A stretch of 64,000 nt of DNA, from contig CAMZMU010000075.1 of NCBI GenBank assembly GCA_947311845.1, positions 21,238,747 through 21,302,746 of the forward strand. The letters run 5' to 3'. Each line of letters starts with the position of its first letter. Within the stretch, counting starts at the first letter, position 1. A model generated the notes under the pieces. It had not been told where the DNA came from. It made no database searches and saw nothing but the letters and a program-made list of their open reading frames with translations. Origin of the DNA: Poa pratensis (taxonomy: Eukaryota; Streptophyta; Magnoliopsida; Poales; Poaceae). The position numbers and the translations under genes were made by a program. This document shows, piece by piece, positions 1-10,795 of the stretch.

Positions 1-143
1 ATAGGCAGACTCGACGAGACATTGACTGTCTTGGTCGGGTCAGTCGGGTGCACCTGATGCGATCTTGTGTCATTGGTGGCATTGAATGCTCTGTCGACTG
101 CCACCTTTTTGTTCTGGCATAAGTGTTCGATCGTTGGAGACCG

Positions 144-823
144 CTAGATCAGCGAGTGTTGCTTCCATGCCAAACATCTCAGAGATTTTGCTGAATTCTC
201 GGTCGCAAGAGTCAGACTTTTGGAAGTTCCCTTGACTGTGATTACTCCTTTTGGTCCAGGCATCTTCAGCTGGAGGTATGCGTAATGTGGCACCGCCATG
301 AATCGAGCGAACGTCGGGCGTCCAAGTATAGCATGGTATTGTGACTTCCAGTCGACCACTTCGAACTCAATCGACTCTGTCCTGAAGTGGTGCTTGTCCC
401 CGAACGTCACGTCGAGTTGTATGGTGCCTCTGGGCTTATTGCTTTCCCTGGAACGATACCGTGGAAGGTATTTGAAGATCTTGGCAGGTTTTCGACTGAC
501 CTGTTCATTTTGCGGAGCGTATCTGCGAAGATGATGTTTATGCCGCTCCCACCATCCATGAAGACCTTGGACATGGCGTAGCCTCCAATTTGCGCGTCGA
601 GTACCAGAGCAGAGTGCCCTGGTCGAACAACCGATGGAGGGTGGTCCTCTTTGCTGAAGCTTATTGTAGTTTCGGATCCCTTCAAGTATTCTGTTACCGC
701 AGGAGGTGACATGACCGCCATGTTTACTTGTCGAGTGCGAAGTTTTTGCTCCCTGTTGGAAGGTCGACCTTTCTGTATCATGTACATCTGCCCTTGGGGC
801 GGAGGGTACTGTGGTTCGTCCAC
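144..823 (-). pseudogene. Ty3/gypsy protease and pre-RT linker fragment
   Basis: The frame at 407-823 carries LDAQIGGYAMSKVFMDGGSG; its DGGS is the aspartic-protease active-site motif usual in plant Tat-type Ty3 elements. A second frame (144-410) continues with VDWKSQYHAILGRPTFARF and LQLKMPGPKGVITV, the conserved linker upstream of reverse transcriptase. The two pieces overlap in different frames, which implies one frameshift near 408. In an intact element the protease would process Gag-Pol; this copy is broken and also truncated by the window edge. Confidence 0.75.
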
Positions 824-3535
824 CCGAGGTACGGGCTGTATGGCACCCGCGAGATTTCCGCCTGGGCAGGCTGTGGTGGTGGAGGTGGTGCCATCAGAAC
901 AGGCACGTTGTTTGGCTGAGGCACGGGTGCAGGTGCTTGTGCGGCTGCTGCCTTTCTGCGATTTACGTAATCAGTCGCCATTTGGTCGAACTCCCTGCAG
1001 TTTCTCATCGAGTGATTGGATCGCAGTTTTCCGTCGTCCCCCTTGTACAGGTGGAATCTGCAATCAGCGTCCATCTTTTCTTCGAATGATCGCTCAGATT
1101 GTGCCCGTGACTTGCGCCAGTCCTTCCTCTTGTAGCTATCACTGCGTTGGCCGTGGTCTCGGCTGTCTCGACGATCATCTCGACTGTCTCGCCGATCATC
1201 TCGACTGTCTCGCCGATCTTCCGACCGTCGGTCGCTTCTGTCCTGGTCATTGCGGGGTGTGGAGAACCCAGCCGCCATGAATTCGGGTCTGTCATCGTCG
1301 TAGTGACGTTTTGAACGTTTGCGCCTTCGGTCGTCTCTGTACGAGTCTCTGGCTTCGACTGCTATTCTCATGTTTGTCACGGGGTGAGGACCCGCGTGTG
1401 GTGCGCCATATCTTCTCCATCTGCCCACTCAGTCGCGATCTGCAAGAGGTAGCTACAGATTTTGGCTTTTGGCGACCAAGTGCTTCTTTGAAGTCTCGCC
1501 TGGCGAGGCCCATGACGAAAGCATCCATGGCCATATCTTCTGAAATTACTCCAACTGAGTTACGTATCTCAGTCCATCGTCTGATGTATGACCTCAACGT
1601 TTCGTCTGAACGTTGAACGCAGGCCCGCAGCTCCTCGAATGTTTTTGGGCGCTCACATAGAGGCTCGAAGTTTTTGAAATCCCTGCGGAAGTGATCCCAC
1701 GAGTCGTATGTTGATGGAGGTAGGGCCTTGAGCCAGTCGCGGGCTGTGCCTTCGAGCATGAGTCGTATGTATTGCATGGCTGTGGTGTTTGTGCCTCGCT
1801 GGCACGCGACAGCCAGCCTGTAATCTTCCAGCCACCCGGAAGGTTCCTGTCGACCCGTGTACTTGGGCTGTTCAGATGTGAGTTTGAATCCTTTGGGCAT
1901 CCGTGTCTCGCGGACGCGTCGAGTGAAGCACAGAGCTCCATGTGGCTCAGGCTCTCGATCAGAGTATGAGTCGCTACTGTAAGATCTGCGTGATCTGCTC
2001 CTGGACCTGCGCCTCGCGAGCCGCTTCTTTCCTTCGAGTGGTGGCGGCGACCACTGTGATTATGCTCTTCCCGACGCGCGTCGACTAGGGCACGGTCTCG
2101 ACTCCCACCTGGAGTTTTGGAATTTGGCGTATGGCCTTGCGCTAAGGCGAGTGATTTGATCTGCTGGCGATGTAGTTTTGCATTGGGGTCATCAGCTGGG
2201 GCTTGATTGCCTCAGGTATGCTGCAGCGGTGTAGAGAGCACCGCAGCTGTTTTGGGTACTGGCAGTCCTTCCTCGTCGTATGTCATGAAGGAGTTGCCTA
2301 AGTTGCGGGTGAGTGCCGCCCTTTCGTCTGGCGAGAGGTGTGACAACCTTGATCTGGGTCTGTGTCTGCTCGCCCGGTGGAGCTCAGGGAGAGCTGTCTT
2401 CTGCGCGCACTCGACAAGCTAGCTTGCTTTTTGCGTTCTTCGAGTGTTGCTCTTATCTGCTTCAGTCGAAGTGACTCCTGCCAGTTGAAGTACTGGAAGG
2501 TCAACATCTCTTCTTGTGTTGCGTCTGCTGGCATCATTGTGCACTCCTTGATGACTTTATCTGCTTTTGCTGCCATCTCAGCAGTGATTGTGAGGTTGTG
2601 ACTCCGTCCGGCATAGACTGTGCACGGGAATTCTGTAGGCCTGCGGCTGGCCGCAGTCTGATGATTCTGCGGCGATGGCACGTAGACCTGCTGGGGTGAC
2701 CCGAGGGTATGTGTATGTGCTTTCGAGTCCCGTCATGGACTCGACATCTTCATCGAGGCTCATGTCTGAGTGTATGCCATCGAGTGGTCGTCTGGACGGA
2801 TCTCGCAGTCGATGCCTTCGTCGCCTATGCTCATCTCGGCGTCGGCGAGGTTGTTATGAATCTCGAAGTCGAGGTTGTTGTTGGTGCAGATCTCGGAGTC
2901 GACGTGGTTGTCGATATGAGTTTCAGGTTCGTCGAAGTCGCTGAGGGAGATCCCGCAGTCGAAACTATCCTCGAGTGGGAGATCCAGCTCGGGATCGTTT
3001 GTGCGGTATGCTGATTCGGCCTCCTCGCCCTGGAGTTCTTCAATGAGCTCGCGCATCTCTCGTGTGGACATGGTTGTTGCAGACGAACAAGCTTGGAGGG
3101 TCGACGATGGTATGGACAGTTGAGGGATCCGCAGTCGAAGGAGCCGCAACCGATGGAGCCTCGGGTGCGGAAGTCGCGAGTTGGCGTGGATCCGTCAAGT
3201 CCTGCACACCAAGCTTGTTGACGAAAAAATTGAACGAACCAACGGTTAAACCCAAACCTGACTCGAGATCGGAGAAGGCCTCCTGGAATCCTGGCGAGTG
3301 TGGCTCGAAATCCATCAGAGGATCCGATGCGCTTTTTGCGGGTGAAGCTGGCGTGTTGCCGTTTGTCGAGTGAGCCGGCGAGTTGCCGTGTGCCGCCTGA
3401 GTCGGCGAGTTCTGGTTTGTCGATGCAGCCGGCGAGTTGCCGTTTGTAGATCCGATCGGCGAGTCGCCGTTTTCCGATGGAACCGAAGAAACCGCGAGTC
3501 CAGCACTATTCTTTCCCACAGACGGCGCCAATTGA
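824..3535 (-). pseudogene. Ty3/gypsy gag region, frameshifted
   Basis: Several minus-strand frames together read as a plant Ty3 gag. A leader at 3040-3535 is rich in repeated NSP/STNGNSP-like peptides. It is followed by an acidic segment (2760-3071), a segment at 2298-2763, and the retrotransposon gag core at 1292-1900 (motifs EPSGWLEDY, ARDWLKALP, LRSYIRRWTEIRN). The C-terminal part (about 778-1428) has an Arg-Asp-rich tract and a cysteine/histidine cluster (CRFHLYKG...RNCREF). Frame changes are needed near 3060, 2760, 2300 and 1400, so this copy cannot make one intact protein. Capsid-like function is known for the family; here it is only historical. Confidence 0.75.
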
Positions 3536-3540
3536 CGAGG

Positions 3541-4005
3541 TGTACCCTCATCAAATCCCATGGTTAAGGACCTAGGGTTGAGATTATGGGGAGAGAACGT
3601 GGTAGTACTGGTAGTTTCGTCGGCTGACAAGCAGAGGCAAAGATTTACCCAGGTTCAGGCCCCTCGGGTGGAGGTAAAGACCCTACTTCCTGCTTGTCTG
3701 TTATTGATCGTGGAGATTATGAGGTTACAAGGTGGCTCCGGCGAGATGACGATCTCGCAAGAGCTTTGGTGGTTCGAGTATGGCTTGGTCCTAGATCGGC
3801 ACCCCTCCCAGCCTTTAAATAGGCTGGGTCTCGGGAGTTTGTAACCGACCTAGTTTACAATAAGGAAAGTCTAAACCGACTACGCCTATGTCTAATCTTG
3901 GAGGGTACTCCATCTTCTTGGGCCTCTTGTCTTGGGCTTCGAGTAGCCTCTTCGATATTGGGCCTTAGTCGTTACATGCACCAGGTACCCTCATGATAGG
4001 GTACC
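3541..4005 (-). repeat. LTR of the Ty3/gypsy element
   Basis: The inner edge TGTACCCTCAT at 3541 lies next to the TGGCGCC primer-binding site. The outer edge CATGATAGGGTACC (about 3992-4005) is a near-perfect inverted copy of it, with the expected terminal CA changed to CC. A minus-strand TATA-like TATTTAAA lies near 3812-3820. Length is about 465 bp. The outer boundary is uncertain by a few bases, because no second LTR is in the window to compare with. Confidence 0.65.
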
Positions 4006-4017
4006 CGATATGTATAC

Positions 4018-5075
4018 GCATGTCAACGTCACAACTACTTCTCATGTGTGATTTGCCAAAATCATGTTCGCTGGGTCCCCGAGATGCTCATTGTATGTAG
4101 AATTCGGTTGGCTTCGTTTGCCGATTTCTTTGGGATTTTACACGATTTTTCTAGCAAAACTAGATGTCGCATGGATTTATTCCACAGCTCAATGTTGGGC
4201 TCTGAATAGTAGAAATAAAGTTACAATTGAGATAAAATTTGCTGCCAACATGCTAATTGGGTGTTCATAACTATTTTTTTTAAGCAGCAAAAACGGGTCA
4301 TCAAGTGCAAGAACAGGTGGGACAAATGTAGGAATCTCCTCGGAAACGCCTAAAACAATGAGATCAAGCAAACATCAGGATCAGCTTGGTAGCGTTGTGT
4401 TTCTCCTTTTTTTTTTTGCCTTTTTAAGGCCGTGTCTTGTTACCCCGTTGTCCTCCTAAAACTTTGCTTTATGTTGTGGTTTGGTTTACAATACACTTGT
4501 ACACAAATATAAAATGTTTTGGTGGTTTAAACCAGCAAAACGAAAATGCACGCCCAAAACGTCTAAACAAAGACAGCGGTGCAAGTGCAACCGTGCAAAG
4601 ACAACGCATGCCCAAATAAAACGAACTAGCCATGAAGCCATCTATATGTCCAAATCTAAACAAAGTTTTCCGTTTTTTTGCTCAAACTCAAAACTTCTCT
4701 CGAGTCTTGAGTGTTGCTTCCGCTGGGGAGAGAATTTTTTTGTTTTCTATCGCGCAAACTCCTACAATGCACCCTCGCGCGTTCAAGTCTAAACAAAATT
4801 TTCCATATTTTGGTCGAACTCAAAATCTGGAGCTCTCTCGAAAGTACGGGTGTAGGTGCAAGCGCAACACACCGACCGTTTACGAAAAAAGAAAAGCTTA
4901 ACCCATTTTGGCCGACTCATCCGGCTTTTGGTTCCCGAGAATTCCATGGCCGTTGCGTCAAGTCCCCTCGGCCTTATCCCTCCTCACATCCCTGCGGCCT
5001 ATATAACGCCCGTCGGCTCCGGGGCTGTGTCTCCACACCACCACCGCCACCCACCTAGACAACCACACTGCAATT
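4018..5075 (+). repeat. Duplicated promoter/5'UTR block, upstream (orphan) copy
   Basis: This block matches 6644-7567 over nearly its whole length. Shared landmarks include CAAAACTAGATGTCGC, GGGTCATCAAGTGCAAGAAC, GTTTAAACCAGCAAAA, GGCCTATATAA and GGGGCTGTGTCTCCACACC. The downstream copy leads into the ubiquitin-fusion gene. The upstream copy stops matching about 15 bases before where the ATG would be and continues into AT-rich DNA with no coding sequence. The two copies differ by many substitutions and small indels, so the duplication is not recent. Confidence 0.85.
5000..5006 (+). promoter_or_regulatory. TATA box of the orphan promoter copy
   Basis: TATATAA is in the same context (GGCC before, CGCC after) as the TATA box of the ubiquitin-fusion gene at 7492. 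No open reading frame follows, so any transcript would be non-coding. Confidence 0.6.
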
Positions 5076-6643
5076 ACTATTAATGATGATTTCAATGCCA
5101 AGTACTTAGGATGCAGACATTGGTAACTTATTATTGAACCCACTTTCAATTTGCAAGTGAGACATTTGACAACCAAAAACGGAAACAGATTATGACCACG
5201 ACTGAATCTAAACTCTAGAGGTTTCTATCAATATACTTACCTAACCATAAATTAAAATCCATATATAGATATCTATAGACCATATATATTAGAGATATAT
5301 ATACCATAAGTATTCATACACTATATAGTTTAAAACATTGTCAACATTGAATTTATGAAGCAAAAAATGTTACAAAATACCATAAATTTAATGCATTGCA
5401 AGTTTATTTTTCAGCAATATGAATATACATTACAAATGTCTAACAAACAAAAGGACAACTAATTTTTAGGAACTTTGTTAAGATTGTAACATGTGAAGCT
5501 TAAGTTCTCCATAAGTACAAGAGTTTAGTATAAATTAAATTGATGATGGAACGCCGCAAGTTTAAGAAAAATAATTCTTAACAAACTAGGCAGCGAAGTT
5601 TCATACCTTTCATGTACAATGATTTTTTTTCTTAAATTTCATGCATTCCTCAGTAGCTATTTCGTCTCTTACTATTGTAACTTGTCTTCCGATGTCCAAC
5701 TTCGTTACCTGAATAATTATGAAATATTTAAATGTTAGACACCATGCGATATATATTAGAATTTATAACATAATGAATATAAATAAATATAATTTCAGTC
5801 ACAACAATTGAAACATATTTTTCTAGTCTTGGTTGACTTTATCGAGACATTCGATGTCTTCTTCATCATCGTCTTCCTCTTATTCATAATACACGCAGAG
5901 GTTTTCCTCCAATTTTTATGCATCATATTCCTCGTCATGTTTCTCGCTTTCTTCCGTATTATCTTCATCATTGGATTCCTAGGGATCCTCATCATAAACA
6001 CTACCAATAATGATGTTCCTCATCTACAAAATCTAGCGCACACCATATTTATGTCCGAAAGTGATTCAAATTAGGCACGTTTAAACCCAACTTCAAATGG
6101 GGATTCAAATTTTCCCTCGGAAGCGGGTTGGGATTTCGTTTTGGTGTGATGGCGGGAAGGGCCATTCAAATTGTTACTTGCCGCTTATGTTCGAGATCTG
6201 ATATTATCCTCTTCATCTCAATGCATCAGGCCTTCAAACAGAATCATTGGTTACCACTTGTCACTTATGTTCGAGATCTGATATTATCCTCTTCATCTCA
6301 ATGCATCGGGCCTTCAAACATAATCATTGGTTTATCCTCTTCCTAAGATTTGTGGATGTTGATATGGATCAATGGTAAAATATACACATGAAGATTGAAG
6401 AGATTACGCCTCCTCAGGAACCAGATTCAGTTTCCCGGGCCTAAAAATAGTCTTGAGCCTATTCTTCATGCTCCCTCTGGCCCAAATGGGTATCAATTGG
6501 ACATGATAGGGATATCTCCCTCATAAGATCAAGATTTTTACCTAGGAGGTAGCCCAAGCAGCCACACTCCAATGACCATATCTTGAAGAGGCCTAGACCT
6601 TCCCATGAAAAGTGTGTCCTGTGTGTTTAGATGGAGAATGTAC
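5076..6643. other. AT-rich spacer between the two promoter copies
   Basis: No credible gene is seen. It contains an 80-bp tandem duplication (units starting at 6184 and 6264, shared CTTATGTTCGAGATCTGATA) and a low-complexity stretch at 5800-6010 that reads as acidic or lysine-rich nonsense depending on strand. The latter may be transposon debris, but no family is recognised. Confidence 0.5.
6184..6343 (+). repeat. 80-bp tandem duplication
   Basis: Two adjacent copies begin CTTATGTTCGAGATCTG at 6184 and 6264 and run through TTCAAACA.AATCATTGGTT with only a few mismatches. Confidence 0.85.
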
Positions 6644-7582
6644 GGCACAACTACTTCTCGTGTGGGATTGCCAAAATCATGTTGGTTGGGGTCACCGAGA
6701 TGCTCATGTGTTAGTGGAATCCAGCTTCATTTGCCGATTTCATTGTCATTTTACATGATTTTTCTTGCAAAACTAGATGTCGCGTGTGGATTTACTCGAC
6801 GGCTCAATGTTGGGCTCTGTGGAATAATAGAAATAAAGTTACAGTTGAAGTGAAATTCGCTGCCAACCGCTGATTGGGTATTCACAACTCTTTTTTTCAG
6901 CATCGAAAGCGGGTCATCAAGTGCAAGAACAGGTAGGATAAACATAGGAAGCTCCTCGCAAACGCCTACAACAATGATCAAGCAAACGTCAGGATCATCT
7001 TGGTAGCGTTTTCTTGCTCCTTTCTTCTTCTTCTATTTTGTCTTTGTAGGCCGTGTGTTGTTACCCCGTTGTCCTCCTAAATCTCCTTACTTTATGTTGT
7101 GGTTTGGTTTATGCTACCTTTATTCCACAAATTAATATAAAGCGTTTTGGTGGGTTAAACCAGCAAAATGAAAACGCACGCCCAAACGGCGCAAGTGCAA
7201 CCGTGCAAAGACAACGCACGCACAAAGAAAACGAAGCCGTCTATATTTCCAAATCGAAACAAAGTTTTCCCATTTTTTGCTCAAACTCAAAACTCCTCTC
7301 GAGCCTCGACAGTACGGGTGCAGGCGCACGCGCACGCGCAACACACAACACACCGCCGTTTAGAAAAGAAAAAAACGTCGGCCCGATCGAGCCCGGCTTA
7401 GCCCATTCCGGCCGACCCATTCCGATCCGAGGATTGCGTGGGGGTTGCGCCAACTCCCCTCGGCCTTATCCCTCTCACACCCACCCCGGCCTATATAATG
7501 CCCGTCGACTCCGGGGCTGTGTCTCCACACCACCACCACCGCCACCCACACACACACACACTGCACTCCGGCGACGGCCAAG
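6644..7582 (+). promoter_or_regulatory. Promoter and 5'UTR of the ubiquitin-fusion gene (downstream copy)
   Basis: A TATA box (TATATAA, 7492-7498) lies 85 nt before the ATG at 7583. It is followed by a CACC-rich leader with a short (CA)n tract at about 7548-7561. The region upstream is the second member of the 4018-5075 duplication. A short 5'UTR with a TATA box at this distance fits a highly expressed ribosomal-protein-type gene. Confidence 0.7.
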
Positions 7583-9446
7583 ATGCAGATCTTCGTCAAG
7601 ACGCTGACGGGGAAGACGATCACGCTCGAGGTCGAGAGCGGCGACTCCATCGCCGCCCTCAAGGCCAAGATCCAGGACAAGGAAGGTAACCAACATCTCC
7701 GCCTCGTCCAGCCCCGCCCTGTCTATCTGCTGTGTGCCGCTGCCGCACGGCCCCATCGGTGTTTGCTCCTTTATTCGCCGGCTTCATTCCCTGTTGGTTG
7801 TGCGCTGATACGCTTGCTGTTTGGATCCGCGCGCCCGCTTGTTTTGATCTTCGTTTTCCGATTAGCCATGCGCGACGCGTGCGTAGTACCGAGGTGATGC
7901 GAAACATTTCTCCGCGTATGGGCGGTTTCGATCCGTAGATTTGCTTCCTGCCGCTGTTTCGTGATCGTAGCCAGGAACTCAGGAACAGGATCTATCTGTA
8001 CCGTCACCGTGGTAGGTCTTGGATCGGCCTGTTTTTGCGTTTCTTCATATGATTGTGCTAGGATGGGATCGGTTCGTTGTTTGGCAACCTGCGGGCGATG
8101 CATTTGAACTCGATCTACCTACCATATCGAACTGCTGTTCGTCTTAAATTATGGTGTTCGTTCATCAATTAATCTGTCGCCCGCTTTACTTTAACGCATG
8201 AGGCTAATCAAGAGAATCCATATGTCTGATCCGAGTTGAGTGCTAGGATGGGATCTGCTCGTTTGTGTGTTGTTTTTGGACACCAAAATACCAAATTAAC
8301 TGATGTGTTCGTCTTAAATACTTGTTGGCTCTCTAATTGCACTTGTCGCTGCTTGATTGATGGCGATTTATAGCATACTGTCATTGTTGTTCATCTTAAA
8401 TTCTCGTTTCCTTTTTTTTTTGGCAACTATGGGCGACCGCTTGTTTTGATCTTCGTCTTTGGATTACCCATGCCATGCGCGTATCTGATGCTAGATGCTT
8501 CCTGCAATCCTGCCTGCCACTGTTTAGCCATCTCTCGGTAGGAAACAGCAGAGTGGTCTGTGCGATTGTTTGTTCGTACTAAGCTAGCTTGACATCAAGA
8601 GGTTGCATTGTTTGATCTGAGATGAGTGTCCGGGAGGGTTGGATCGGCTCGTTTGTGTCGTTTTGGACACCAAATTAACTGATGTTCATCTTAAATATTT
8701 GTTGGTTCTTCAATTACTCTTGCCGTTGCTTGATTGATGGTGATAGAGCGTACTAATCATGGTGGCCTGATCTGTAACATTCAGGTGTGCCCGCGGAGCA
8801 GCAGCGCCTGATCTTCGCCGGGAAGCAGCTGGAGGATGACCACACGCTCGCCGACTACAACATCCAGAAGGAGTCCACGCTTCACCTGGTTCTCCGCCTC
8901 CGCGGTGGCAAGGGCGGCAAGGGCGGGGAGTACCCCAAGAATCTCGACCCCAAACTCCTGCAGCTGGCGCTCAAGTACCGGCAGCACAAGCTGGTTTGCC
9001 GGGTGTAAGAATCGAGATGCCTTCCCCTCTCTAGTTTCTAACATGTGTTGCTATCTCCAACGTTTCTGCTTGTTCCTAGTTGAACTGCATAAGAATTACA
9101 GGCAATTTTTGTGCTCATGACAATTTCAATGTACGCGCCGACATGCCTAACATCGTTCTATTTCGTGACTCTGTTTTCCAGGTGCTACGCGCGCCTTCCA
9201 CTCAGATCCTCCAACTGCCGCAAGAAGAAGTGTGGCCACAGCAACGAGGTGAGCCTGAACGTACTGTGATTGATTGTTCTGCCTGTATGGAGACTACCTT
9301 ATTCCATTCTTGTGCTTCGTACCTTAATACTGTCATGCATGTTCATGTTATGTAGCACCTTGTAGCTTGCTAACTTGCACTACTGTGTTCCAACATTTTG
9401 TTTTCAGACTAGGATCAAGAAGAAGCTCAAGCTGAGGGACTACTGA
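7583..9446 (+). CDS. Divergent ubiquitin fused to ribosomal protein L40-like tail
   Basis: There are four exons: 7583-7685, 8785-9004, 9182-9248 and 9408-9446, with GT-AG introns and continuous frame (142 aa). Residues 1-76 are ubiquitin ending LRLRGG; the rest is a 66-residue tail whose last 56 residues align with ribosomal protein L40 (60S). The tail keeps CRVCYARL and NCRKKKCGH, the zinc-binding cysteines. In the family a deubiquitinase cuts after Gly76 to release ubiquitin and L40. Here ubiquitin differs from the near-invariant plant sequence at ten positions (S20G, T22S, D24A, N25A, V26L, I36V, P38A, D39E, G53D, R54H), yet all seven lysines, L8, I44, V70 and the C-terminal GG are kept. 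The tail has about ten extra residues ([10 protein letters not shown]) before the L40 core and a longer C-terminus ending KLRDY, against 52 residues in the usual L40. It could be an expressed grass-specific paralogue or a gene starting to decay. The intact frame and splice sites favour the former. Confidence 0.88.
7825..8770 (+). repeat. Internal duplication within intron 1 of the ubiquitin-fusion gene
   Basis: CGCTTGTTTTGATCTTCG recurs at about 7828 and 8437. The block with CTCGTTTGTGT, GGACACCAAA, AATTAACTGATG and GCTTGATTGATGG recurs at about 8245-8360 and 8650-8745. The copies are diverged and interrupted by small indels. Confidence 0.65.
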
Positions 9447-10340
9447 AGCACTGGCCAGCAAGCAAAAGCGATGACCCAAATCAAACCAGTCTCCTTAGCG
9501 ATCCTAAATACCGTAGTAGTTTACTAGTAGAACTTAAGCTTTGTCCTGGCTACTTGTTAAGCTCCTGCTGGGTTCTAACACCTGAGTACTGTTTCTGAAT
9601 ACTTCTACTATGGTTCCTGTTGCATGGGGTTTTAGCACCCTGAGTACACTACTGATGGTGATGCCTATAGGCAGTGGCATGCTTGCTTAAGAGATGCTGG
9701 TTAAAAGTTTTCCTGCTTCCTTATGAGTGTGATGTTGGCATAGATGAATGGAATGGATGCCAGTTATGTTCCTTTTTGTCATCTGATTGCTATTTGTTGG
9801 TGCCACTTTGTTTGTTTCACTTGAGGATGATCATCCCAGCAATCTTCTGAGCAGTTTGTGCCAGATGTATAGTATTGTGGGTTTTACAATTCTGTGTCAA
9901 GTTTTTATTCTGTCAATTTATTCTCAGGGCAGTATTGGTTGTTAACGTTGACACTTTTCCGAGGGGTTTTAACACTGATGCTGAATACTTCTACTATGGT
10001 TCATGTTCCATGGGTTTTAACACCCTGTACTACTGCCGGTAGGGCATGCATGCTTAAGAGATGCTAGTTAAAAGTTTCCTTCCTTATGTGTGTTCTGTTG
10101 GAATAGATGATGAATGGATGATAGATTTATGTGGCCTCTGATTGCTTATATGAGTTGATGATGATCATCCCAGCAGTCTTTTGAGTAGTTTATGCAAAAG
10201 GTAGGGTCATTTGTACGGGTCTTTACAATTCGATGTCGAGTTTTTATCCTGTCAATTTCTGATCAGAGTGTCTTCAGGCGTCCGATGGTTAGTCAGGTTC
10301 TTGACTGGACATGCATCCTCTCGGTTGGATCTAACAACCG
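9447..10340 (+). repeat. 3' flank of the ubiquitin-fusion gene with a ~400-bp-period duplication
   Basis: CTGAATACTTCTACTATGGTT occurs near 9595 and again near 9991. Both copies continue through GGGTTTTA.CACCCTG, TTAAGAGATGCT.GTTAAAAGTTT, GATGATCATCCCAGCA and a final GTTTTTAT.CTGTCAATTT (about 9900 and 10240). The region presumably includes the 3'UTR; no plant poly(A) signal is clear enough to mark. Confidence 0.7.
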
Positions 10341-10795
10341 GGATGTTCTGTTTGTACCTGTAACTCTATAGCTCGCTTCTCTGGGAGACATGCGCCGATC
10401 ATGTGCAGGACGCTCCATGATCAGCCATTGTTACATAGGATCAGACCTGAGATCTACACCGTCCAGTTCTAGCTCAATTTTGCATGTTGAATGGCATTTC
10501 TATGTTGCATTGCTTCAAATAACTGGAAAGAAGAAAAAGACTTTCTGGGAAGGAAGAAGAGAAAAGGCACCGCAAATGTTCAGATAGCACCTTCTGAAAA
10601 GTTCAGGTGCACAAATAACAGAATCCCGGGAGTTTCGCGCGTATCTAACTCAACGACCAACCAGACATCTCCAACTATGTCACACCACCCTCCTCCTCCG
10701 CTCCCTTCCCATCTTCCTCTCTTCTCCGCCGTATCCGCCATACTAACTGACCACCGCCGCACCGACGGCGGCATTGCGCGCCGGCGATCAGCAAG

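Larger units (their letters stand above)
1..4005 (-). mobile_element. Ty3/gypsy LTR retrotransposon, 5' part only, decayed
   Basis: Read on the minus strand the order is LTR (3541-4005), a primer-binding site of TGGCGCC type (about 3523-3532), gag, then protease and the linker before reverse transcriptase, where the window ends. This order and the linker peptide ILGRPTFARFMAVPHYAY are typical of plant Ty3/gypsy elements. Reverse transcriptase, integrase and the second LTR would lie left of position 1. Coding parts are spread over several frames with stops, so the copy is defective. The exact family is not assigned. Confidence 0.85.

Noticed and set aside
5795..6007. Lys/Met-rich minus-strand frame in the promoter spacer
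   Set aside because: Low-complexity sequence with no domain and stops on extension.
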